The translations under genes and the position numbers were made by a program. From positions 25,528,628 to 25,592,627 of the forward strand of contig NC_065576.1 of NCBI RefSeq assembly GCF_937616625.2: a stretch of DNA of 64,000 nucleotides, written 5' to 3'. Positions 11,241 to 23,340 of this stretch are shown one piece after another (positions within the stretch are counted from its first letter, which is position 1; the number at the start of each line of letters is the position of its first letter). A model generated the notes under the pieces. That model ran no database searches. It saw only the letters and a list, made by a program, of their open reading frames with translations, and was not told the origin of the DNA. This DNA comes from Mercurialis annua (taxonomy: Eukaryota > Streptophyta > Magnoliopsida > Malpighiales > Euphorbiaceae).

Positions 11241-12840
11241 CAAGTCTCTTTAACGCGTCGTTCCGATTGCCTCTAAGCATGGTTATATTACGCAAAGTGT
11301 CCTTGAAAAGTGACGTTAGATCAGTATGTCGCGTCTCAAGTCTCTCTAACGCGTCGTTCCGATTTCCTAAGCATGGTCAGGTTATATTACGCAAAATGTG
11401 CGTGAAAAGTGAAACTAGATTAGTATGGGCGTCTCAAGCCTCTCTAACGCGTCGTTCCGATTTCCTCAGCATGGTTAGGTTATATTACGCAAAGTGTGCG
11501 TACAAAGTGACGGTAGATTAATATGGCGCGTCTAATGTCTTTTTAACGCGTCATTCCGATTACCTAAGCATGGTAAGGTTATATTACGCAAAGTGTGCGT
11601 GAAAAAGGACAATAGATTAGTATGTCGCGTCTTAAGTGCATTTAACGCGTCGTTCCAATTACTTAAGCATGGTTAGGTAATATTACGCGCAGTGTGCGCG
11701 AAAATTGACAATAGATTAGTATGTCGCATCTTAGGTCAATCTAACTCATCGTTCCGATTACCTAAGCATTGTTAGGCTATATTATCCAATGTCTACGTGA
11801 AAAGTGACGCTATTAGTATATCACGTCTCAAGTCTCTTTAACGCGTCGTTTTGATTACCATGCTTCTGTTGCGTCACAAGTCTCTCTAACGGGCCGTTCC
11901 GATTACCTAAGAATGGTTAGGTTTTACTACGCACTGTGTGCGTGAAAAGTAATAATAGATTAGTATGTCGCATCTCAAGTCTCTTTAACGCGTCGTTCCG
12001 ATTACCCAAGAATGGTTAGGTTATATTACGCAAAGTGTGCGAGAAAAGTAATGCTAGATTAGTATGTCGACTCTCAAGTCTTTTTAACGGGTCGTTCCGA
12101 TTACCTAAGCATGGTTAGGTTATACTACGCAAGGTGTGCGTGAAAGGTGACGCTAGATTAGAATGTCCCGTCTCAAGGATCTTTTTATGCGTCGTTCCGA
12201 TTTCCTAAGCATGGTCAGGTTATATTATGCAAAGTGTGAGTGAAAAGTGAAACTAGATTAGTATGGGCGTCTCAAGTCTCTCTAGCGCGTCATTCCGATT
12301 TCCTAAGCATGGTTACGTTATATTACGCAAAGTGTGCGTATAAAGTGACGCTAGATTAATATGGTGTGTCTAAAGTCTTTTTAACGCGTCTTTTCAATTA
12401 CCATGCTTATGTCGCGTCAGAAGTCTCTCTAACCCATGGTTCCGATTACCTAAGCATGGTTAGGTTATATTACGCAAAGTGTGCGTGAAATATGACAATA
12501 GATTAGTATATCGCGTCTCAAGTCCATTTAACGCATCGTTCCAATTACTTAAGCATGGTTAGGTAATATTACGCAAAGTGTGCGTGAAAAATGACAATAG
12601 ATTAGTATGTCGCGTCTTAGGTCAATCTAACTCGTCGTTCCAATTACCTAAGCATGGTTTGGTTATATTATGCAATGTGTACGTGAAAATTGACATCGCG
12701 TCTCAAGTCTCTCTAATGGGTCGTTCCGATTACCCAAGAATGGTTAGGTTATATTGCGCAAAGTGTGCGAGAAAAGTAATGCTAGATTAGTATGTCGCAT
12801 CTCCAGTCTCTTTAACGCGTCGTTCCGATTACCTAAGCAT
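11081..12840 (-). repeat. HOR segment homologous to 45.4-47 kb
   Basis: The segment carries the same ordered variants as 45401-47000 in the same orientation. They are a truncated monomer TCTAAGCATGGTTATATTACG, AAAGTGTCCTTGAAAAG, GTATGGGCGTCTCAAG, a monomer with GCGTACAAAGTGACG, then the TTAGGTCAATCTAACTC monomers at 11725 and 12611. These last two are 886 bp apart, the same spacing as the 887-bp sub-unit of the 46-52 kb domain. It is a direct long-range copy, not adjacent to its relatives. Confidence 0.85.
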
Positions 12841-13566
12841 GGTTACGTTATATTACGCAAGGTGTGCGTGAAAGGTGACGCTAGATTAGTATGTCGCGTC
12901 TCAAGGCTCTTTAATGCGTCGTTCTGATACCTAATCATGGTTTTCATATTATGTAAAGTTTGCGTGAAATGTGATGCTAGATTAGTATGCCGCGTATCAA
13001 GTATCTTTAACGCGTCATTTCGATTACCATGCTTATGTCGCGTCACAAATCTCTCTAACGCGTCGTTCCGATTACCCTGGTTAGGTTATAGTACGCAAAG
13101 TGTGCGTGAAAAGTAACAATAGATTAGTATGTCGCATCTCAAGTCTCTTTCACGTGTCGTTCCGATTACCTAAACATGGTTAGGTTATATTACGCAAAGT
13201 GTGCGTGAAAATTGAGGCTAGATTAGTGTGTCGCGTCTCAAATCTCTTTAACGCGTCGTTCCGATTACGTAAGCATGGTTAGATTATTTACGCAAAGCGT
13301 GTGTCAAAAGTGACGCTAGATAATTATGCCGCGTCTCAAGTCTGTTTAATGCGTCGATCGGATTTCCTAAGCATGGCTAGGTAATATTACGCAAAGTGTG
13401 CGTGAAAAGTGACGCTAGATTAGTATGTCGCGTCTCAAGACTCTTTAACGCGTCGTTCCGATTAACTAAGCATGGTTATGTTATCTTACGCAAAGTGTGC
13501 GTAAAAAGTGACGCTAGATTAGTATGGCGCGTCTCAAGTCTATCTAACGCGTCGTTCCGAATACCT

Positions 13567-16500
13567 AAGCCTTGTTAGGTTATTTTACGCAAGGTGTGCG
13601 TGAAAAGTGACGCTAGATTAGTATGTCGTGTCTCAAGTCTCTTTAACGCATCATTTTGATTACCATGCTTAGGTCGCATCACACGTCTCTCTAACGTGTC
13701 GTTCCGATTACCTAAGTAGGGTTAGGTTATATTACGCAAAGTGTTCGTGAAAAGTGACGCTAGAATAGTATGTCCAATCTCAAGTCTCTTTAACGCGTCG
13801 TTTCAATTATCTACGCATAGTTAGGTTATATTACGCAAAGTGTGTGTAATAAGTGACGTTAGATTAGTATGATTCGTCTCAAGTCTCTTTAAAGCGTCGT
13901 TTTGATTACCATGCTTATCTCGCATCACAAGTCCCTTTAACGCGTTGTTCCGATTACCTATGCATGATTAGGTTATATTACGCAAAGTTTGCGTGAAAAG
14001 TGACGTTAAATCAGTATGTCGCGTCTAAAGTCTCTCTAACGCGTCGTTTCAATTTCCTAAGCATGGTTAGGTTATATTACGTAAAGTGTGTGTGAAAAGT
14101 GACACTAGAGTAGTATGTCGCGTCTCAAGTCTCTCTAACGCGTCATTCCGATTTCCTAAGCATGGTCAGGTTATAATATGCAAAGTGTTCTTAAAAAGTG
14201 ACGCTTGATTAATATGGCGCGTCTCAAGTCTTTTTAACGCGTCGTTTAGATTACCATGCTTATGTCGCATCACAAGTCTCTCTAACGCGTCGTTTTGATT
14301 ACCAAAGTGTGCGTGAAAAGTGATGCTAGATTAGTATGTCACGTCTCAAGTCTATTTAACGCGTCGTTCCGATTACCTAAATGGTTAGGTTATATTACAC
14401 AAATGGTGCATGAAAAGTGACGCTAGATTAGTATGTCGCGTCTTAAGTCTCTTTAACGTTTTTCCGATTACCTAAGCATGGTTAGGTTATTTACGCAAAG
14501 CGTGTGTCAAAAGTGACGCTAGATTATTATGCCGCGTGTCAAGTCTGTTTAACGTGTCGATCGGATTACCTAAGTATGGCTAGGTTATATTACACAAAGT
14601 ATGGGTAAAAATTGACACTAGATTAGTATGTCGCGTCTCAAGTCTCTTTAACGCGTCGTTCCGATTACCTAAGCATGGTTAGGTTATATTACGCGAAGTG
14701 TGCGTAAAAAGTGACGCTAGATTTGTATGGCGCGTCTCAAGTCTCTTTAACGCGTCGTTTTGATTACCATGCTTATGTCGCGTCACAAGTCTCTTTAGCG
14801 CGTTGTTCTGATTACCTAAGCATGGTTAGCTTATATTACGCAAAGTGTGCATAAAAAATGACAGCAGATTAGTATGTCGCATCTCAAGTCGATTTACGCG
14901 ACGTTCAGATTTCTTAAGCATGGTTAGGTTGTGCGTGAAAAAAGACAATAGATAAGTATGTCGCGTCTTAAGTCTATCTAATGCGTTCTAATTACCTAAG
15001 CCTTGTTAGGTTATTTTACGCAAGGTGTGAATGAAAAGTGACGCTAGATTAGTATGTCGTGTCTCAAGTCTCTTTAATGCATCATTTCGATTACCATGCT
15101 TAGGTCGCGTCACACGTCTCTCTAACGCGTCGTTCCGTTTACCTAAGCAGGGTTAGGTTATATTACGCAAAGTGTGCGTGAAAAGTGACGCTAGAATAGT
15201 ATGTCCAATCTCAAGTCTCTTTAACGCGTCATTTCGATTATCTAAGCATGGTTAGGTTATATTACACAAAGTGTGTGTAAAAAGTGACGCTAGATTAGTA
15301 TGATTCGTCTCAAGTCTCTATAAAGCGTCGTTTTGATTACCATGCTTATTTCGCGTCACAAGTCTCTTTGACGCGTTGTTCCGATTGCCTATGCATGGTT
15401 ATGTTATATCAGTATGTCGCGTCTAATGTCTCTCTAACGCGTCGTTTCAATTTCCTAAGCATGGTTAGGTTATATTACGTAAAGTGTGCGTGAAAAGTGA
15501 CACTAGAGTATAATATGTCGTGTCTCAAGTCTCTCTAACGCGTCGTTCCGATTTCTAAGCAAGGTTAGGTTATATTACGCAAAGTGTGCGTAAAAAGTGA
15601 TGCTAGATTAATATGACGCGTTTCAAGTCTTTTTAACGCGTCGTTTCGATTACCATGCTTATGTCGCATCACAAGTCTCTCTAACGCGCCATTCTGATTG
15701 CCAAAGTATGCTTGAAAAATAACAATAGATTAGTAACTCAAGTCCATTTAAAAATTCGTTCCAATTACTTAAGCATGGTTAGGTTATATTAGTATGTCGC
15801 GTCTAATGTCTCTCTAACGCGTCGTTTCAATTTCCTAAGCATGGTTAGGTTATATTACATAAAGTGTGCTTGAAAAGTGACACTAGAGTATAGTATGTCG
15901 TGTCTCAAGTGTCTCTAATGCGTCGTTCCGATTTTCTAAGCAAGGTGAAGTTATATTACACAAAGTGTGCGTAAAAAGTGACGCTAGATTAATATGACGC
16001 GTCTCAAGTCTTTTTAACGCGTCGTTTCGATTACCATGCTTATGTCGCATCACAAGTCTCTCTAACGCGCCATTCCGATTGCCAAAGTGTGCGTGAAAAA
16101 TGACAATAGATTATCGTGACTCAAGTCCATTTATTGAGTCGTTCCAATTACTTAAGCATGGTTAGGTTATATTACGGAAAGTTTGTGTGAAAAATAACAA
16201 TAGATTAGTATGTCGCCATTTAAGTCTATCTAACTCCTCGTTTCGATTACCTTAGCATGGTTAGGTTATATTATGCAATGCGTACGTGAAAAGTGATGCT
16301 AGATTAATGGGTCGTTCCGATTACCTAAGAATAGTTAGGTTATATTACGCAGAGTGTGCGTGAAAATTAACAATTGATTAGTATGCCGTGTCTCAAGTCT
16401 CTTTAACGCATCGTTCCGATTATCCAAGAATGGTTAGGTTATATTACGCAAAGTGTGCGAGAGAAGTAATGCTAGATTAGTATGTCGCGTCTCAAGTCTA

Positions 16501-19490
16501 TTTAACGCGTCGTTCGGATTACCTAAGCATTGTTAGGTTATATTACGCAAGGTATGCGTGAAAGGTGACGCTAGATTAGAATGTCCCGTCTCAAGGCTCT
16601 TTAATTCGTTGTTCCGATTACCTATGTATGGTTGTTATATTATGCAAAGTTTACATGAAAAGTGACGCTAGATTAGTATGTCGCGTCTCAACTGTCTTTA
16701 ACGCGTCGTTTCGATTACCATGCTTATGTCGCGTCACAAGTCTCTCTAACGCGTAGTTCCGATTACCTTAAGCATGCTTAGGTTATAGTACGCAAAGTGT
16801 GCATGAAAAGTAAAAATAGATTATTATTTCACGTCTCAAGTCTCTTTATCTCGTCGTTACGATTACCTAAGCATGGTTAGGTTATATTACGCAAAGTGTG
16901 CGTGAAAAGTGACTAGATTAGTATGTCGCATCTTAAGTCTATTTAACGCGTCGTTCCGATTACCTAAGCATGGTTAGGTTATATTACGCAAAGTGTGCGT
17001 TATAAATGACGCTAGATTAGTATGCCGCGTCTGAAGTCTCTTTAACGCGTCGCTCCGATTACCTAAGCATGGTTAGGTTATATTACGCAAAGTGTGCGTA
17101 AAAGTGACGCTAGATTAGTATGGCGCGTCTCAAGTCTTTTTAACGCGTCGTTCCGACTACCATGCTTTTGTCGCGTCACAAGTCTCTTTAACGCGTTGTT
17201 CCGATTACCTAAGCATGGTTAGGTTATATTACACAAAGTGTGCATAAAAAATGACAATAGATTAGTATGTCCCATCTCAAGACTATTTACGCGTCGTTCC
17301 GATCACTTAATCATGGTTAGGTTGTGCTTGGAAAAAGACAATAGATTAGTACGTCGTGTCTTAAGTCTATCTAACGCGTCGTTCTGATTACCTAAGCCTT
17401 GTTAGGTTATTTTACGCAAGGTGTGCTTGAAAAGTGACGTTAGATTAGTATGTCGTGTCTCAAGTCTCTTTAACGCATCATTTCGATTACCATGCTTAGG
17501 TCGCGCACACGTCTCTCTAACGTGTCGTTCCGATTACCTAAGCAGGGTTAGGTTATATTACGCAAAGTGTGCGTGAAAAGTGACGCTAGAATAGTATGTC
17601 AAATCTCAAGTCTCTTTAACGCGTCGTTTGATTATCTAAGCATGGTTAGGTTATATTACGCAAAGTTTGTGTAAAAAGTGACGCTAGATTAGTATGATTC
17701 CTCTCAAGTCTCTTTAAAGCGTCGTTTCGATTACCATGCTTATCTCGCGTCACAAGTCTCTTTAACGCGTTGTTTCGATTACCTATGCATGGTTAGGTTA
17801 TATTACGCAAAGTTTGCGTGAAAAGTGACGTTAAATCAGTATGTCGCGTGTAAAGTCTCTCTAACGCGTCGTTTCAATTTCCTAAGCATGGTTAGGTTAT
17901 ATTACGTAAAGCGTGCGTGAAAAGTGACACTAGAGTAGTATGTCGCGTCTCAAGTCGCTCTAACGCGTCGTTCCGACTTCCTAAGCATGGTTAAGTTATA
18001 TTACGCAAAGTGTGCGTAAAAAGTGACGCTAGATTAATATGGCACGTCTCAAGTCTTTTTAACGCGTCGTTTCGATTACCATGCTTATGTCGCATCACAA
18101 GTCTCTCTAACGCGTCGTTCCGATTACAAAAGTGTGCGTGAAAAATGACAATAGATTAGTATGTCACGACTCAAGTCCATTTAACGAGTCGTTCCAATTA
18201 CTTAAGTATGCTTAGGTTATATTACGTAAAGTGTGCGTGAAAAATGACAATATATTAGTATGTCACGACTTAAGTCTATCTAACTTGTCGTTCGGATTAC
18301 CTTAGGTTAGGTTATATTATGCAATGTGTACGTGAAAAGTGATGCTAGATTAGTATGTTGCGTCTCAAGTCTCTTTAACATGTTGTTTTGATTACCATAC
18401 TTATGTCGTCTCACAAGTCTCTCTAATGGGTTGTTCCGATTACCTATGAATGGTTAGGTTATATTACGCAGAGTGTGCGTGAAAATTAACAATTGATTAG
18501 TATGTCGCGTCTCAAGTCTCTTTAACGCATCGTTCCGATTATCCAAGCATGGTTAGGTTATATTACGCAAGGTGTGCGTGAAAGGTGACGCTAGATTAGA
18601 ATGTCCCGTCTCAAGGCTCTTTAATGCATCGTTCCGATTACCTGGTTGTTATATTATGCAAAGTTAACGTGAAAAGTGACGCTAGATTAGTATGTCTCGT
18701 CTCAACTGTCATTAACGCGTCATTTTGATTACTATGCTTATGTTGCGTCACAAGTCTCTCTAACGCGTCGTTCCGATTAACGTAAGCATGGTTAGGTAAT
18801 AGTACGTAAAGTCTGCGTGAAAAGTAACAATAGATTAGTATGTCACGTCTCAAGTCTCTTTAACGCGTCGTTACGATTACCTAAGCATGGTTAGGTTATA
18901 TTACGCAAAGTGTGCGTGAAAAGTGACTAGATTAGTATGTCGCGTCTAAAATCTCTTTAACGCGTCGTTCCAATTGCCTAAGTATGGTTAGGTTATTTAC
19001 GCAAAGCCTGTGTCAGAAGTGACGCTAGAATAGTATGTCGCGTCTCAATTCTGTTTAACACGTCATTCCGATTACCTAAGCATGGTTAGGTTAGATTAAG
19101 CAAAGTTTTCGTGAAAAGGGACACTAGACTAGTATGTCGTGTCTCAAGTCTCTTTAACGCGTCATTCCGATTACCTAAGCATGGTTAGGTTATATTACGC
19201 AAAGTGTGCGTAAAAAGTGATGCTAGATTCGTATGGCGCGTCTCAAGTCTCTTTAACGCTTGGTTTCGATTACCATGCTTATATCGCGTCACAAGTCTCT
19301 AACGCGATGTTTAAAGTGTGCGAAAAAATGACACTATATTAATATGTCTTGTCTCAAGTCTATTTAACGCGTCGTTCCGATTGCCCATACATAGTTAGGT
19401 TATATTACGCAAAGTGTGCGTGATAAATGACAATAGATTAGTATGTTGTGTCTTTAGTCTATCTAACGCGTTGTTCCGATTACCTATGCA
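13567..19490 (-). repeat. HOR domain with 1431-bp and ~2395-bp copies
   Basis: The marker AAGCCTTGTTAGGTTATTTT occurs at 13567, 14998 and 17394. The marker GATTC(G/C)TCTCAAGTC occurs at 13871, 15302 and 17696, giving spacings of 1431 and about 2395 bp. A shared deleted monomer reading GGTTAGGTTGTGC(G/T)TG at 14922 and 17315 keeps the same offset. The longer copy contains the extra 380-bp duplication and additional monomers. The copy starting near 17401 is homologous in direct orientation to 56140 onward, including the roughly 600 bp missing from the forward relative at 33728. Confidence 0.82.
15411..16170 (-). repeat. 380-bp tandem duplication
   Basis: AGTATGTCGCGTCTAATGTC occurs at 15411 and 15791. 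Following bases match monomer by monomer, including the private ACTAGAGTATA variant and the ATGACGCG(T) monomer, through about 16160. The second copy has its own point changes (for example CTTGAAAAG and GGTGAAG), so it is not a sequencing echo. Confidence 0.85.
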
Positions 19491-20428
19491 TGGTTTGGTT
19501 ATATTACAAAAGGTGTGCGTAAAAAGTGACGCTAGATTAGTATGTCGTGTCACAAGTCTTTTAAACGCATCGTTTTGATTACCATGCTTAGGTCGCGTCA
19601 CACGTCTCTCTAAGGCGTCGTTCCGATCACCTAAGCATGGTTAGGTTAAATTACCCAAAGTGTGCGTGAAAAGTGACGCTAAATTAGTATGTCCAGTCTC
19701 AATTCTCATTAACGCGTCGTTTCGATAATCTAAGCATGGTTAGGTTTCTTTAAAGTGTCGTTTCGATTACCATGCTTATCTCGCATCACAAGTCTCATTA
19801 ACGCGTTGTTCCAATTACATAATCATGGTTAAGTAATATCAAGCAAAGTGTGCCTGAAAAGTTACGTTAGATTAGTATGTCGCGTCTCAAGTCTTTCTAA
19901 CACGTCGTTTCAATTTCCTAAGCATGGTTAGGTTATATTACGCAAAATGTGCGTGAAAAGGGACGCTAGATTAGTATGTCGCGTCTCAAGTCTCTTAAAC
20001 GCGTCGTTTCGATTACCTAAGCATGGTTAGGTTATATTACACAAAATGTGCGTAAAAAGTGACACTAGATTAGTATGGCGCGTCTCAAGTTTCTTTAACG
20101 CGTAGTTTCGATTACCATGCTTATGTCACGTCACAAGTCTCTTTAACGCGTTGTCCCGATTATCAAAGCATGGTTAGGTTATATTACGCAAAGTGTGCGT
20201 AAAAAATAACAATTGATTGGTATGTCGCGTCTCAAGTCTATTTACGCGTCGTTCCGATTAGCTAAGTATGGTTAGGTTATATAACGCAGAGTGTGTTTGA
20301 AAAGTGTTGCTAGTTTAGTATGTCGCGTCTCAAGTCTGGTTAGGTTATATTACGTAAAGTGTGAGTGAAAAGTGACACTAGAGTAGTATGTCGTGTCTCA
20401 AGTCTCTCTAATGCGCCATTCCGATTTC

Positions 20429-20460
20429 CTAAGCATGGTTAGGCGCCATACTAATCTATC
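20429..20460. other. Orientation switch 4 (reverse to forward), at end of dyad core
   Basis: The reverse dyad CCTAAGCATGGTTAGG ends at 20443 and forward CGCCATACTAATC follows directly. Because the dyad is nearly self-complementary, the true switch could lie anywhere inside it. The two flanks break at different monomer positions. Confidence 0.82.
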
Positions 20461-23340
20461 ATCACTTTTACGCACACTTGCGTAATATAACCAAACCACG
20501 CTTAGGAAATTAGAACGACGAATTAAAGAGACTTGAGACGTCAAATACTAATCTAGCGTCACTTTTCACGCGCACTTTGCGTAAAATAACCTAACCATGT
20601 TAAGGTAATCTTAACGACGCGTTACAGAGACCTGAAACGCGGCATACTAATCTAGCGTCTCTTTTCACGCACACTTTGCTAAATATAACCTAACCATGCT
20701 TAGGTAATCAGAACGACGCGTTAAAGAGAATTGAGACGCGATAAATTAATCTAGCGTCATATTTCAAACACACTTTGCTTAATATAACATAACCATGCTT
20801 ATCAGAACGACGCCTTAAAGAGACTTGCGACGCTGCCAGCATAATAATCTAGCTTTTAATGCACATTTTACGTAATATAACCTAACCATGCTTAGGTAAT
20901 CGGAACGACGCGTTAGAGAGCCTTGTGACGCGACATGAGCATGGAAATCGAAACGACGCGTTAAACAGACTTGAGACGCGCCATACTAATCTAGCGTCAA
21001 TTTTCACACACACTTTGCGTAATAAAACCTAACCATGCTTATATAATCGGAACGACGCGTTAAAGAGACTTGAGACGCTACATACAAATCTAGCATAACT
21101 TTTCACGCACATTTTGCCTAATATAACCTAACTATGCTTACGTAATCGGAACGACGCGTTAAACAGACTTGAGAAGAGACATACTAATCTAGCCTCACTG
21201 TAATATGACCTAACCATGCTTAGGTAATTGGAACGACGCGATAAATAGACTTGAGACACGATACACTAATCTATTGTCATTTTTCAAGCACACTTTACGT
21301 AATATAACCTAACCATGCTTAGGTAATAAGAACGACGCGTTAGAGAGACTTCTGACGCGACATAAGCATGGTAATCGTTACGACGCGTTAAAGAGACTTG
21401 AGATGCGCCGTATTAATCTAGCGTCACTTTTTACGCACACATTGCGTAACATAACTTAACCATGCCTAGGAAATTGGAACGGCGTGTTAGAGAGACTTGA
21501 GACGCGAAATACTAATCTAAAGTCACTTTCCACGCACACCCTGCGTAATATAACCTAACCATGCTTAGGTAATCGGACGACGCGTAAAAGAGCCTTGAGA
21601 CGCGACATACTAATCTAGTGTCACTTTTCGCGCACACTGCGTAATATAATTCAACCATACTTGGCTAATTGTAACGACACGTTAAATACACTTGCGACGC
21701 GACATTCTAATAAATTGTAATTTTTCACCCATACTCTGCGTAATATAACCTAACCATGCTTTGGTAATTGGAACGACGCGTTAGAGAAAGTTGTGACGCG
21801 ACATAAGCATGGTAATCGAAATGACGCGTTAAATAGACTTAAGACGCTTCATCACTTTTTACGCACACTTGCGTAATATAACCAAACCGTGCTTAGGAAA
21901 TTAGAACGACGTGTTAAAGAGACTTGAGACGTCACATACTAATCTAGCGTCACTTTTCACGCACATTTTGCGTAATATAACATAACCATGCTAAGGTAAT
22001 CGTAACGACGCATTATATAGACTTGAAACGCGACATACTAATCTAGCGTCTCTTTTCACGCACACTTTGCTTAATATAACCTAACCATGCTTAGGTAACC
22101 AGAACGACGCGTTAAAGAGAATTGAGACGCGAGAAATTGATCTAGCGTCACTTTTCAAGCACACTTTGCGTAATATAACATAACCATGCTTAGGTAATCA
22201 AAACGACACCTTAAAGAGACTTAAACGCGGCTTACTAATATAGCGTCACTTTTCACGAACACTTTACGTAATATAACCTAACCATGCTTAGGTAATCAGA
22301 ACGACGCGTTAGAGAGCCTTGTGACGCGACATAAGCATGGCAATCGAAACGACGCGTTTAATAGACTTAAGACGCGCAATACTAATCTATCATCACGTTT
22401 TACGCACACTTGCGTAATATAACCAAACCACGCTTAGAAAATTAGAACGACAAGTTAAAGAGACTTGAGATGTCACATACTAATCTAGCGTCACTTTTCA
22501 CGGGCACTTTGCGTAATATAACTTAAACCATGCTAAGGTAATCGAAACGACGCGTTATAGAGACCTGAAACACGACATACTAATCTAGCGTCTCTTTCCA
22601 CGCACACTTTGCTTAATATAACCTAACCATGCTTAGGTAATCAGAACGACGCGTTAAAGAGAATTGAGACGCGACAAATTAATCTAGCGTCACATTTCAA
22701 ACACACATTGCGTAATATAATATAACTATGCTTAGTTAATCAGAACGACGCCTTAAAGAGACTTGAGACGAGGCATACTAATCTAGCGTCACTTTTCACG
22801 CACATTTTACGTAATATAACCTAATTGGCTTAGGTAATTGGAACGATGCGTTAGAGAGCCTTGTGACGCGACATAAGCATAGAAATCGAAACGACGCGTT
22901 AAAAAGACTTGAGACGCGCCATACTAATCTAGCGTCAATTTTCACACACACTTTGCATAATAAAACCTAACCATGCTTAAGGTAATCGGAACGACGCGTT
23001 AAAGAGACTTGAGATGCGACATACTAATCTAGCATCACTTTTCTCGCACACTTTACCTAATATAACCTAACCATGCTTAGGTAATCGGAGCGACGCGTTA
23101 AATAGACTTGAGACGCAACATACTAATATATTGTCACTTTTCACGCACAATATGCGTAATATAAGCTAACCATGCTTAGGTAATCGGAACGACGCGCTAA
23201 AGAGACTTGAGACGTGACATACAAATCTAGCGTCACTTTTCACGCATACTTTGCCTAATATAACCTAACCATGCTTAGGTAATATGAACGACGCGTTAAA
23301 CAGACTTGAGACGCGACATACTAATCTAGCGTCACCGTAA
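20461..23340 (+). repeat. HOR domain with ~1.93-kb period and 541-bp internal copy
   Basis: The shortened monomer ATCAC...ACACTTGCGTAATATAACC followed by CGCTTAGGAAATTAGAACG occurs at 20461, 21851 and 22392, giving spacings of about 1390 and 541 bp. A later marker, AGCGTCAATTTTCACACACA, occurs at 20993 and 22931, 1938 bp apart, close to the sum. The shortened monomer GTCAC(C/T)GTAATATGACC closes two of the copies (about 21195 and 23332). The third relative of this domain is block 7 at 62.47-63.5 kb. Confidence 0.82.

Larger units (their letters stand above)
9573..20443 (-). repeat. Reverse satellite block 4
   Basis: This reverse block is 10.9 kb long with several distinct HOR domains. They are a 199-bp dimer duplication (9661-10058), a sub-family with GACGCTATATAAGTATG (about 10140-11240), a domain homologous to 45.4-47 kb (about 11081-12840), and a 1.4-2.4 kb HOR domain (13567-19490) containing a 380-bp duplication. 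The TATATAAG sub-family matches, on the opposite strand, the CTTATATAGCGTC monomers of 36.9-38.6 kb. The block ends at 20443, immediately after a dyad core. Confidence 0.92.
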
